From contig NZ_MCGQ01000007.1 in NCBI RefSeq assembly GCF_002242805.1, forward strand, positions 186,001-250,000: DNA of 64,000 nucleotides. The letters run 5' to 3'. This DNA comes from Streptomyces diastatochromogenes. GTDB lineage: Bacteria; Actinomycetota; Actinomycetes; Streptomycetales; Streptomycetaceae. The translations under genes and the position numbers were made by a program. Positions 17,191-25,286 of this stretch are shown piece after piece (position 1 is the stretch's first letter; each line of letters begins with the position of its first letter). Below the pieces are notes generated by a model. That model was not told the DNA's origin and ran no database searches. It saw nothing but the letters and a program-made list of their open reading frames with translations.

Positions 17191-20058
17191 ATGCCGACGT
17201 TCGGACTGCTCGGTCCGCTGATGGTCCACGACGGGATACAGCAGCGACCGTTGGGAGCCGGCAAAGTCCGCGTTCTGTTGGCGGCGCTCCTGCTTCACCG
17301 CAACCGGACGATATCGAAGGACGGCCTGAAAGAGGCTCTGTGGGGGCCCAACCCCCCGGCGACCGCCGACGCCTCCCTCGCCAACCACGTGGCGCGACTG
17401 CGACGGCAGTTGGCGTCTCTTGGTGACGATGCGCGACGGCTCGCGGCGGAGCCGCCCGGATACCGGCTGCATGTCGGCGACGGGGAGCTCGATGTCGACG
17501 TCTTCGAGGCCCATGTGAGCGCCGCCCGCCGGGCGTACCTGCACCAGGACTGGGACACGGCGGCACGCCGGAGTACTGACGCCATGGCGCTGTGGCGCGG
17601 GCAGCCGCTGGCTGACATTCCCGATTTCGCGGACGCCGAGCCGCAGGCTCGGCTGGTCCAGCAGCTTCTCGAAACCCGGCTCCAGGTCCTGGAGTGGGGG
17701 TTCGAAGCGGCCCTCGCTCTCGGCAGGCACCACGAGCTGGTCCCGCAGCTGACGGCGCTCGCCTCCGAGCACCCGCTGCGGGAGGCGTTCCACCGCCAGT
17801 TGATGCTCGCCCTGCACCGCTCGAACCGGCAGCCGGATGCACTGCAGGTGTACGTGCGGCTGCGCCGGAGCCTGGTGGAGGAACTGGGCGTCGAGCCGTC
17901 CGCCACTGTCCGGGCGACACACCAGGACGTACTCGCCGACGAGGGCACCGCCGTTGTGCCGACGCCCGCGTCCGCCGCCATCTCCCCGCCCGAACGTCGG
18001 CCGTTGCGCCAACTTCCCGCGGACGTTGGTTATTTCACCGGCCGGGACAGGGAGATCTCCACTCTTACAGCGCTGCTCCGCCCGGGCGCCGACGCCGGGA
18101 GGCAACCACTCGACCGCTGCCCCCGACCGGTCGTCGTCTCCGGAATGGGCGGCATCGGCAAGACGTCCCTGGCCGTCCATGTCGCGCACCGGCTGCACGA
18201 GGACTTCCCGGACGGCCAGCTGTACGCCGACCTGCGCGGCTTCAGCCCAGGCCGGGAGCGCAGCCCCCGCGACCTGCTCGCACGGTTCCTGTCGGACCTC
18301 GGAGTGCGCGCGGAGTCCCTCCCCGATGACACGGACGACTGCGCGGCGCTTTTCCGTACGGTCATGGCGGAACGCCGGATGCTGCTGGTGCTCGACAACG
18401 CGCGAGATGCCGCTCAGGTCACGCCGCTGCTGCCGGGCAGCGGCAGCTGCGGCGTGGTGGTCACCAGCCGCCACACCCTCGCGGACCTGCCGGATGCCAC
18501 GCTGGTTCCGCTGACGCCCCTCGATGCCGATGCCCAGGAGACGCTTCTGGCCGCACTCTGCGGAAGCATGCGCGTACTGGAGGAACCGGCCGCCGCCGCC
18601 GACATCCTGGCTGTGTGCGGCGGGCTGCCGCTGGCGTTGCGCGTCGTGGGTGGCAGGCTGGCCTCCCGGCCGGCATGGCCGCTCGCCCTGCTCGCGCGGC
18701 AGTTGTCGTCCAGCTCCGGCCGTCTGCGGGAACTCAGCGTCGGTGGTCTCGACGTCCACGCGACGTTCGCCATGAGCTACGTCGCCATGCGCGACAGCGA
18801 GAAGCCCCGGGAGCGGGCGGCCGCCCGAGCCTTCCGTTTGCTGGGACTGTGGCCCGAGCATGAGCTGACACCGCATTCGGCGGCGGCGCTGCTCGGCCTC
18901 CCGGTGCGGGAGGCCGCCCGCCTGCTGGACCTCCTGGCCGACGTCCACCTCGTGCAGTGCCCGACGCCCGACCGGTACGCCTTCCACGATCTTCTCGGCG
19001 AGTACGCCGCCGAACGAGCCGCGGCGGAGGAGACCCCGCGGGAGCGGGCGGACGCCTCGCTCCGGCTGCTGTCCTGGTACGTGGCGGCGGTGGAGAAGGC
19101 ATCGAGGGTGACCGTCGGTGAGACCCAGCCGCCTCCCCCGCTGGACGAGCAGCCGGACGAACCCGTTCCGGACTTCGGGGACGCCCAGCAGGCGCTGCGG
19201 TGGTATGTGCGAGAGCTGCCCGCCATCCGGCAGGCAATCGGCAGGGCCGGTTCCCTCGGCCGCTCCGACGTGGCCTGGCGCCTCGCCGTCGGTCTGTTCG
19301 GGTACGCGGACACGTACTGGTGGACCGGCGAGTGGGACACCTGTCTCCAGGCCGCCCTGGCCATCGCCGTGGAACGTGACGACACCGTGGGGCAGGCCTG
19401 GCTGTACCGTCGTCTCGCCGTCGCGCACGGCATGGCCTACCGCAACGACGAGTGCCTGGAAAACCTGCAGATCTCCCTGAACCTCTTCGAGCGGGCCGGA
19501 GACATCACCGCCCAGGCATCGATCCTGGGCAACATGGCGGCACTCCACACTCAGGCCGGCCGGGCGGAAGAAGCCCTCCTCTACGCGTTGCGCTCGCAGG
19601 AGCTGTACCGCCGGACGGACAACCCCGGCAGCGAAGCCCTCGTACTCGGCAGGATCGCCGACGCACTCCAGCTGGCCGGGGACTTCAGCGGGGCCGCGGA
19701 ACAGCACCGCAGGCGCATCCCGCTGCTGCGGAGGCAGGCGCGACCCACAGCACTCGCCACCGGCCTGACGAACTACGGCTCGGCGCTGCAGAACCTGGGC
19801 CTGCGTGACGAGGCCTTCGCGGCCCTGGACGAAGCCATGGCCATACGCCGTCAGCTGGGCGATCACGGCGGCGAGGCGGACTGCCTGGCGGCCACCGCCC
19901 GGGCCCACCATCACTTCTCGGAGTGGGAGGCCGCCCGCCGCTGCTGGCACGCGTGCCTCGACCTCGCGCGCGCCCACACCCTGCCACAGCGTGTCCAAGA
20001 GAGCCTGGACGGCATCGCAGCGCTGGAACGGGCCTGCACGACCGGCGCGCCGACGTGA
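17191..20058 (+). CDS. AfsR-type SARP transcriptional regulator
   Basis: About 955 residues from the ATG at 17191. Residues 1-95 are a winged-helix DNA-binding domain (MPTFGLLGPLMVHDG...), about 100-250 a bacterial transcriptional activation domain. About 285-560 is an NB-ARC ATPase with Walker A GMGGIGKT at 318-325 and LLVLDNARDAAQV as Walker B. The C-terminal half is TPR-like (NMAALHTQAGRAEEALLYAL and similar). This architecture is that of AfsR and other large SARPs, which bind direct heptameric repeats and activate RNA polymerase at secondary-metabolism or developmental promoters. No biosynthetic cluster is near; the divergent peptidoglycan-binding genes are the nearest candidate targets. 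Confidence 0.92.
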   Translation: MPTFGLLGPLMVHDGIQQRPLGAGKVRVLLAALLLHRNRTISKDGLKEALWGPNPPATADASLANHVARLRRQLASLGDDARRLAAEPPGYRLHVGDGELDVDVFEAHVSAARRAYLHQDWDTAARRSTDAMALWRGQPLADIPDFADAEPQARLVQQLLETRLQVLEWGFEAALALGRHHELVPQLTALASEHPLREAFHRQLMLALHRSNRQPDALQVYVRLRRSLVEELGVEPSATVRATHQDVLADEGTAVVPTPASAAISPPERRPLRQLPADVGYFTGRDREISTLTALLRPGADAGRQPLDRCPRPVVVSGMGGIGKTSLAVHVAHRLHEDFPDGQLYADLRGFSPGRERSPRDLLARFLSDLGVRAESLPDDTDDCAALFRTVMAERRMLLVLDNARDAAQVTPLLPGSGSCGVVVTSRHTLADLPDATLVPLTPLDADAQETLLAALCGSMRVLEEPAAAADILAVCGGLPLALRVVGGRLASRPAWPLALLARQLSSSSGRLRELSVGGLDVHATFAMSYVAMRDSEKPRERAAARAFRLLGLWPEHELTPHSAAALLGLPVREAARLLDLLADVHLVQCPTPDRYAFHDLLGEYAAERAAAEETPRERADASLRLLSWYVAAVEKASRVTVGETQPPPPLDEQPDEPVPDFGDAQQALRWYVRELPAIRQAIGRAGSLGRSDVAWRLAVGLFGYADTYWWTGEWDTCLQAALAIAVERDDTVGQAWLYRRLAVAHGMAYRNDECLENLQISLNLFERAGDITAQASILGNMAALHTQAGRAEEALLYALRSQELYRRTDNPGSEALVLGRIADALQLAGDFSGAAEQHRRRIPLLRRQARPTALATGLTNYGSALQNLGLRDEAFAALDEAMAIRRQLGDHGGEADCLAATARAHHHFSEWEAARRCWHACLDLARAHTLPQRVQESLDGIAALERACTTGAPT

Positions 20059-20127
20059 GACCCTCGGCTGGGGAAACGGCACGTCCAGCACCGATCCGGC
20101 GCAACGCCTCGTGAGACGAGCCCACCA

Positions 20128-20532
20128 TCACGCCGCCCCCAGCTCACACCACACGAACTTCCCCCGGTTGCCGAACCGGGCCGAGGGCTGCCAGCCCCAG
20201 TAGTCAGCACAGGCCCTGACCAGCGCCAGGCCCCGCCCCTCCTCCAGCTCGGCGACCTGCTCCAACGGTCGCGGAGGCTCCGGCGGCCCGGGGTCCGTGT
20301 CCCACGCCCCGATCCACACCACCCCCTCCGGGGAGCGGCGCACCCTGAGCGCGGCCGGACCCTTCGTGTGCCGTACCGCGTTCGAGACCAGCTCCGTCGC
20401 GAGCAGCTCCGCCGTGTCCACCAGCCCGACCAGCCCGTGCAGCGTCAGGATCAGACGCAGGGTGCGACGACAGACGGTCACCGCTCTCAGGTCGTTCGGG
20501 ATGTACAGGGTGTAGTCCCAGGTTTCGGGCAT
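20128..20532 (-). CDS. Histidine kinase-like ATPase (anti-sigma/AbaA-type) protein
   Basis: A 134-residue GHKL ATPase of the RsbW/SpoIIAB-like group. The N box reads ELLATELVSNAVRHTKGP (about 43-60), followed by IGAWDTDPG as G1-like motif and EEGRGLALVRACADYWGW as G2 motif. There is no kinase partner domain. Such proteins in Streptomyces accompany WhiJ-like regulators and DUF397 proteins, as here with the divergent pair at 20735-21795. Proposed roles are anti-sigma or switch factors; the partner is unknown. Confidence 0.87.
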   Translation of the reverse strand: MPETWDYTLYIPNDLRAVTVCRRTLRLILTLHGLVGLVDTAELLATELVSNAVRHTKGPAALRVRRSPEGVVWIGAWDTDPGPPEPPRPLEQVAELEEGRGLALVRACADYWGWQPSARFGNRGKFVWCELGAA

Positions 20533-20734
20533 GGCTCAACTCCGTTCAGAAGGAGGGGATTTCACGCACGGTGGCATTGCCGCAGCCGTCATGGCAGGAC
20601 GGCGCGGTGCGCTTCCGCTGCGTGTACGTCGCATCACCGACGGTAGACCTTAGAATTAAGAGCAAGCAAGGCGATCCCGTAATCTGACCCCGAACGAGGT
20701 GCATGGACAGGCGCGTTGAACCAAGGAGCGGTCG

Positions 20735-21586
20735 ATGGGGACCAAGCGTGAGCCCACAGCGCGTCAGATGCGGCTGGCCGTGGAACTGCGCAGGATCCGC
20801 GAGGCAGCAGGGCTCAGCTCTCGCGAGGCTGCGGCTCTGCTCGGCGTGAACTCCGTTCAGATCAGTCAGATCGAGGCCGGCACCTCAGGAGTGAGTGAGC
20901 AGCGTCTGCGTCGCATGGCGGCCAACTACGCCTGTGCGGATGGAGAGTTCATCGATGGGTTGGTGGCGATCGCCACTGACCGGACGCTGGGCTGGTGGGA
21001 GGAGTACCGAGGTCAGCTGCCTACGCCGTTCATGGATCTGCCCGAGCTGGAGCATCACGCCCGCTGCCGGTGGGACGTGGAGTTCCTGCACGTCCCGGGG
21101 CTTCTCCAGACCGCGGACTACGCTCGGTCCCTCTTCTCGTACGTGAACCCGGAGTTTCCGCAGAGCGATGTCGAGCGGTGGGTTGATCACCGGATGAAGC
21201 GCAGGGTCATCATCGAGCGCCCGGACCCGGTCCCGTACGAAGCGGTGATCCACGAGGCCGCACTGCGCATCAGGGTCGGCGACCGATCCACGGCACGGGC
21301 TCAGCTCACCCGCGTCCTGGAACTCTCCGAGGCCGACCACGTCACCGTGCGCGTAGTCCCCTTCGAACTGGACGACTTCGGCGGGGCCGGAAGTGCGATG
21401 GTGTACGCGAGTGGCCCCGTCCCCAAGCTGGACACCGTTGTCCGTGACGGCCCCGGCGGCCCGGTCTTCATCGATGCCGAAGCCCAGCTCAACCGATATC
21501 GAACGCTCTTCCGTAGGGTAGAGGCAGTGTCACTCGACCCCGATCGTTCGCGTGACTTCATTCACCGGCTGTCGAAGGAGCTGTGA
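20735..21586 (+). CDS. WhiJ-like XRE-family regulator (HTH plus DUF5753)
   Basis: A 283-residue DNA-binding protein. Residues about 10-70 form the helix-turn-helix (LRRIREAAGLSSREAAALLGVNSVQISQIEAG), and about 95-275 the DUF5753 ligand/partner domain (LEHHARCRWDVEFLHVPGLLQTADYAR...). ATG at 20735 with AAGGAGC upstream. In Streptomyces, paralogues such as WhiJ act as developmental repressors whose activity is modulated by a small DUF397 protein encoded next to them; here the DUF397 gene overlaps the stop region. The ATPase gene at 20128-20532 is divergent across 202 bases, which probably contain the operator. Confidence 0.92.
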   Translation: MGTKREPTARQMRLAVELRRIREAAGLSSREAAALLGVNSVQISQIEAGTSGVSEQRLRRMAANYACADGEFIDGLVAIATDRTLGWWEEYRGQLPTPFMDLPELEHHARCRWDVEFLHVPGLLQTADYARSLFSYVNPEFPQSDVERWVDHRMKRRVIIERPDPVPYEAVIHEAALRIRVGDRSTARAQLTRVLELSEADHVTVRVVPFELDDFGGAGSAMVYASGPVPKLDTVVRDGPGGPVFIDAEAQLNRYRTLFRRVEAVSLDPDRSRDFIHRLSKEL

Positions 21587-21588
21587 GC

Positions 21589-21795
21589 ATGCCGACCCCC
21601 GACACCTGGCAGAAGTCCTCCTTCTCCGGTGGCGGCCAGGGCGATGCCTGCGTCGAAGTCGCAGACCTGGACGCCCACATAGCCATCCGCGATTCCAAGG
21701 CCCCGGCCAGAGCAACCCTCACCTTCCCACCCGGAGCCTTCACCCCCTTCATCGAAGCCCTGAAGACGACGGTCCACCCGCGTCACATAGCATGA
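21589..21795 (+). CDS. DUF397 small protein, partner of WhiJ-like regulator
   Basis: About 68 residues. The ATG at 21589 is preferred over the GTG at 21583 because AAGGAG lies eight bases before it. It has the classic DUF397 core: WQKSSFSGGGQGDACVEVADL then IAIRDSK and FTPFIEALK. These proteins bind their cognate XRE/DUF5753 regulator and control its DNA binding. Directly coupled to the regulator upstream. Confidence 0.92.
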   Translation: MPTPDTWQKSSFSGGGQGDACVEVADLDAHIAIRDSKAPARATLTFPPGAFTPFIEALKTTVHPRHIA

Positions 21796-21844
21796 CCAGG
21801 CAAGTCAAGTCGCCTTAGAAGGCCATAAGTTGAACAGGGCAAAC

Positions 21845-23101
21845 ATGTCGTTCGGTCCGCCACCCGCAGGGTTCGGGCCTGCGACGCCGCCGACCTGGAC
21901 GCCGCCGACAGAGATAGAGCAGGCGCTCTTCGAGGCCAAGTCGCGTGAGGACTGGACGGGCTACTTCGACACCCTCGCACGGCATCACCTCTACTACGAG
22001 ATACGGCGCGACAAGTCGGATGCCGACCCGAGCAAGGTCCATCCCCTCTTCGGGCACGATCCTCGGGTCGCCGGCGGTCGCGTCTGGGCGGTGTACACCG
22101 AGGGAATGCTGCCCGCGCCGGAGCCGCACCGGGTGTTCGACCGGAAGTCGCTCAGGTGGTTCGCCCAGGGGTGGGAGCCCACGGACCCGCTGTGGCTCGT
22201 GGTCAATCCCGGCAGCCCCTGCGAGGCTTTCCTCCCGTCCGCGCCGCCACACTCCGGGGCCTGGGGGCAGCACGCCGAACGGATCGGCGTGCCCTCGTGC
22301 AGTCCGGCGCTGCGCTCCCTCCGGGTCGGTGGGCCCCTGCAAGGCGCCGTGGCCCATGGACTGGCCTGTGGTGCTCTGCTCTTCGTGAAGTGCGGGCACT
22401 CCTGGAACGCCATGGCGCATCACGGCCACGGGTACCCCAAGGAGCGCAAGCTGCTCGAGGAGTGGTGGGGCGTCACCAGTCGCGAGGGATGGCAGGAGCA
22501 GCAGCGCGCCCTGCTCGACCCCGACGGCGCCAACCCCGTCTGGGAGTTCGCCCTCGGGCTGCGTCGCACCATCGCTCGTGACTTCGGCGGTCATGTCGAC
22601 ACCGGCTACTGGCGTGACGCGGTTGCGCGGGTGCTGCGTGGTCGGTCGGGCGGAGAGATCGTCATCACCCCGGACGGGGTCACCTCCACCCCCACCGTCC
22701 CCGAGGCGGAGACCGAGGCCCGCATCAAGGGCGTCCAGGCTCTCGTCGGGCGCATCACCCGCTACGAGGCGCGCTTCCGGGCCGACGGCATCCTCGACGA
22801 GAACCGGTTCGTCAGCTCCGTCGACGCATGGAACTTCGGGCGGGCCTCGGGTATGGCTCGCTGGGGTCTGGGAGCCCGGTACTGCTCACTGCCGGAGGCC
22901 GAGTCCGCCGTCATCGAGGCCGGGCGGGCCGCCGCGCGGTCGTACAAGTCCTGGCAGGACTTCGCCGCCGGGTACATCCTCGGGCGCTGTCTGCACTTCG
23001 ACGACGAGGAGTTCGGCAGCTGGTACACGGACATGGTCGACGTCCATCGGATTCTGATGTCCGACCCGGGCAGTCCCTGGCTCACCGTGCCCTTCAAGTG
23101 A
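21845..23101 (+). CDS. DUF1266-domain protein, paralogue B
   Basis: About 418 residues from the ATG at 21845, chosen because the paralogue at 13270 starts with the same MSFGP; an upstream TTG at 21830 is less likely. Shared blocks include IEQALFEAKSREDW, FGHDPRVAGGR, NPGSPCEAFLPSAPPHS, LRRTIARDFGGHVDTGYW, WGLGAR and SWQDFAAGYILGRCLHFD. The last part is a DUF1266 domain of unknown function. It begins 49 bases after the DUF397 gene on the same strand and could be read with it, which is an unusual neighbour for a WhiJ-like pair. The nearly identical intact copies suggest recent duplication. Confidence 0.7.
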   Translation: MSFGPPPAGFGPATPPTWTPPTEIEQALFEAKSREDWTGYFDTLARHHLYYEIRRDKSDADPSKVHPLFGHDPRVAGGRVWAVYTEGMLPAPEPHRVFDRKSLRWFAQGWEPTDPLWLVVNPGSPCEAFLPSAPPHSGAWGQHAERIGVPSCSPALRSLRVGGPLQGAVAHGLACGALLFVKCGHSWNAMAHHGHGYPKERKLLEEWWGVTSREGWQEQQRALLDPDGANPVWEFALGLRRTIARDFGGHVDTGYWRDAVARVLRGRSGGEIVITPDGVTSTPTVPEAETEARIKGVQALVGRITRYEARFRADGILDENRFVSSVDAWNFGRASGMARWGLGARYCSLPEAESAVIEAGRAAARSYKSWQDFAAGYILGRCLHFDDEEFGSWYTDMVDVHRILMSDPGSPWLTVPFK

Positions 23102-23218
23102 CGGCTGCTTCGGCGCATTCCCGCCGTAGTCGCTTTGACGCACCCTTGACCTGACCATGCCAACGCTTCACCATGAGCGCCAGCCCCGCACAGCGGCCCC
23201 ACAGCAACACGCGCCACG

Positions 23219-23261
23219 ACCCCGCACAGCGCAACCCCGCACATCGCACCCCGCACGTCGC
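23219..23261 (+). repeat. Three 14-bp tandem repeats upstream of carboxypeptidase gene
   Basis: ACCCCGCACAGCGC (23219-23232), ACCCCGCACATCGC (23234-23247) and ACCCCGCACGTCGC (23248-23261) lie in the leader region of the carboxypeptidase gene, with a further partial copy near 23185. They might be a binding site for a regulator or simple slippage. The 231-base gap otherwise holds TTGACG/TTGACC hexamers near 23135-23155 that could be -35 elements. Confidence 0.7.
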
Positions 23262-23332
23262 ACTGAAGCACCCCCCAGCTCCACTCCCCACTTCCGGCGA
23301 CCCCGGAATTCCTGGAGACCCAAGGAGAGTTC

Positions 23333-24676
23333 ATGCGACTTCGCATCCGCGCCTCCGGCGCGCGCGGCGGCAGACGTACCGCCGCACTCGGCGCGCTGCT
23401 GGCCCTCGCCCTCGCCGCCCCCGTGTCGGCCACCGCCACACACGCCACCGCCGAGAGCGCCCGGAAGGCTCCCTCGTCCGGTGAGGACATCCGGCAGTAC
23501 GAGATCCATCAGAGCACCAACCCCGTGACCCGTACGGCCATTCAGCAGGCCGGCGTCACCGTCGACGAGGCCGACGAGGAGACCGTCGTCGTGTCCGGGC
23601 GGGCCGAGCAGATCGGCAAGCTGCGGAAGCTCGGGTACGACGTCAGTCCGCTGGGTGCCGCGCCCCAGCGATCCGGGGCCCGGCTGTACGACTTCCCGAG
23701 CGCCGACTCGAAGTACCACAACTACGCCGAGATGAACGCCGAGATCGACCAGCGGCTCGCCGCCTACCCGAACATCATGAGCAAGCGGGTGATCGGGAAG
23801 TCGTACCAGGGGCGGGACATCGTCGCCATCAAGGTGAGCGACAACGTCGGGACCGATGAGAACGAGCCGGAGGTGCTGTTCACCTTCCATCAGCATGCTC
23901 GTGAGCATCTGACCGTGGAGATGGCGCTGTATCTGCTGCGGGAGTTCGGCGCCGGGTACGGGAGCGACTCCCGGATCACGAACCTCGTCAACAGCCGGGA
24001 GATATGGATCGTCCCCGATCTCAACCCGGACGGCGGCGAGTACGACATCGCCACCGGGTCGTACCGGTCGTGGCGGAAGAACCGGCAGCCCAACTCGGGG
24101 TCGTCGTACGTCGGGACCGACCTGAACCGGAACTGGAACTACAAGTGGGGCTGCTGTGGCGGGTCGTCGGGGTCGACGTCCTCCGAGACCTACCGTGGTT
24201 CCGCCGCCGAGTCCGCGCCCGAGGTGAAGGTCGTCTCCGACTTCGTGCGGAGCCGGGTCGTCGGGGGCAAGCAGCAGATCAAGGCCGGGATCGACTTCCA
24301 CACCTACAGCGAGCTGGTGCTGTGGCCGTTCGGGTACACGTACTCGGACACGGCCACCGGGATGACCGCGGACGACGCCGCCGCCTTCAAGGCCGTGGGA
24401 CAGAAGATGGCCGCGAGCAACGGGTACACGCCCGAGCAGTCGAGCGATCTGTACATCACCGACGGGTCGATCGACGACTACCTGTGGGGCGTGCACAAGA
24501 TCTTCGACTACACCTTCGAGATGTATCCGACATCCAGTTCGGGGGGTGGGTTCTACCCGCCCGACGAGGTCATCGAGCGGGAGACGTCCCGGAACAAGGA
24601 TGCGGTGTTGCAGCTGCTGGAGAACTCCGACTGCATGTACCGGTCGATCGGGAAGGCCGACCAGTACTGCGGCTAG
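23333..24676 (+). CDS. Secreted M14 zinc carboxypeptidase
   Basis: A 447-residue extracellular metallocarboxypeptidase that trims C-terminal residues from peptides. Signal peptide about 1-37 ([21 protein letters not shown]), propeptide-like region to about 120, then the M14 catalytic domain. Zinc ligands are H188 and E191 in HAREH and H323 in GIDFHTYSE; the catalytic glutamate is E396 in YTFEMYP. The substrate-binding arginine/asparagine motif [10 protein letters not shown] is present, and CCGG/CMY cysteines may form disulfides. ATG at 23333 with AAGGAG. It closely resembles the zinc carboxypeptidases secreted by many Streptomyces for nutrient scavenging. Confidence 0.95.
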   Translation: MRLRIRASGARGGRRTAALGALLALALAAPVSATATHATAESARKAPSSGEDIRQYEIHQSTNPVTRTAIQQAGVTVDEADEETVVVSGRAEQIGKLRKLGYDVSPLGAAPQRSGARLYDFPSADSKYHNYAEMNAEIDQRLAAYPNIMSKRVIGKSYQGRDIVAIKVSDNVGTDENEPEVLFTFHQHAREHLTVEMALYLLREFGAGYGSDSRITNLVNSREIWIVPDLNPDGGEYDIATGSYRSWRKNRQPNSGSSYVGTDLNRNWNYKWGCCGGSSGSTSSETYRGSAAESAPEVKVVSDFVRSRVVGGKQQIKAGIDFHTYSELVLWPFGYTYSDTATGMTADDAAAFKAVGQKMAASNGYTPEQSSDLYITDGSIDDYLWGVHKIFDYTFEMYPTSSSGGGFYPPDEVIERETSRNKDAVLQLLENSDCMYRSIGKADQYCG

Positions 24677-24682
24677 GCCTGG

Positions 24683-25219
24683 CTAGGCCTCCTCGAAGTA
24701 CGCGTCGAGGACCGCGTCCAGCTCGTCCTCCCACTCCTTGAAGCGCGCCCTGGCCGTCGCCTCGATCTCGATCGGGTACCAGCGACGGTCAGGGGTGTGC
24801 ACCGTGATGGTGAAACGCTTGCCGAAGCGGGGGGACTCCGTCTCGACCGCGGCGATCTCGTTCCAGCGGAACTCGCACTTCTCCTCGTCCAGGCTGAGAC
24901 GGACCCCGCGGTGGTCGGCGACGAACTTGGCGCGGCGGTCGGAGGCCTCGAAGACGGGGCCGTCTTCGGGCGCCGCCTTCTCTTCCTCCGGCTCTTCCTC
25001 CGGCTCTGCCGGTGCCTCGGCCGTCTCCGCCTTCGCCTTCGGCTCAGGCTCCTCGGCGGGCTCCGGTGCCGTCGGCTCCGACTCGGACTCCGGCTCCGGT
25101 TCCGGCTGCGACTTCGCCGCCGGTCCGGTGATCCCGGGGATGAAGGCCGGGTCGAATCCGGCGCCCGTCACGGGCTCGCCCTCGACGGGCTTGCTGCTCG
25201 ATCCTATGCGCTGCTCCAC
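24683..25219 (-). CDS. Acidic-linker protein of unknown function
   Basis: A 178-residue protein starting at GTG 25219. Residues about 38-90 are a low-complexity Glu/Pro/Ala stretch (PEPEPESESEP type), probably unfolded. The C-terminal 85 residues form a small folded domain with alternating strands (FVADHRGVRLSLDEEKCEFRW... RFTITVHTPDRRWYPIEIEA), possibly PH-like. No signal peptide. It is the last gene on the minus strand after the AAA+ ATPase (67 bases) and converges with the carboxypeptidase gene. Membership in the ATPase operon is likely; function unknown. Confidence 0.6.
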   Translation of the reverse strand: MEQRIGSSSKPVEGEPVTGAGFDPAFIPGITGPAAKSQPEPEPESESEPTAPEPAEEPEPKAKAETAEAPAEPEEEPEEEKAAPEDGPVFEASDRRAKFVADHRGVRLSLDEEKCEFRWNEIAAVETESPRFGKRFTITVHTPDRRWYPIEIEATARARFKEWEDELDAVLDAYFEEA

Positions 25220-25286
25220 GGCGGCAGTATGGACGACATTCCTGTGCCGGAACCAGTCAGCCCACCGATCCCTGGGGTCACATGCG

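Noticed and set aside
17074..20091. 1,005-codon minus-strand frame over the SARP gene
   Set aside because: Antisense to a clear AfsR-like protein; composition is not protein-like.
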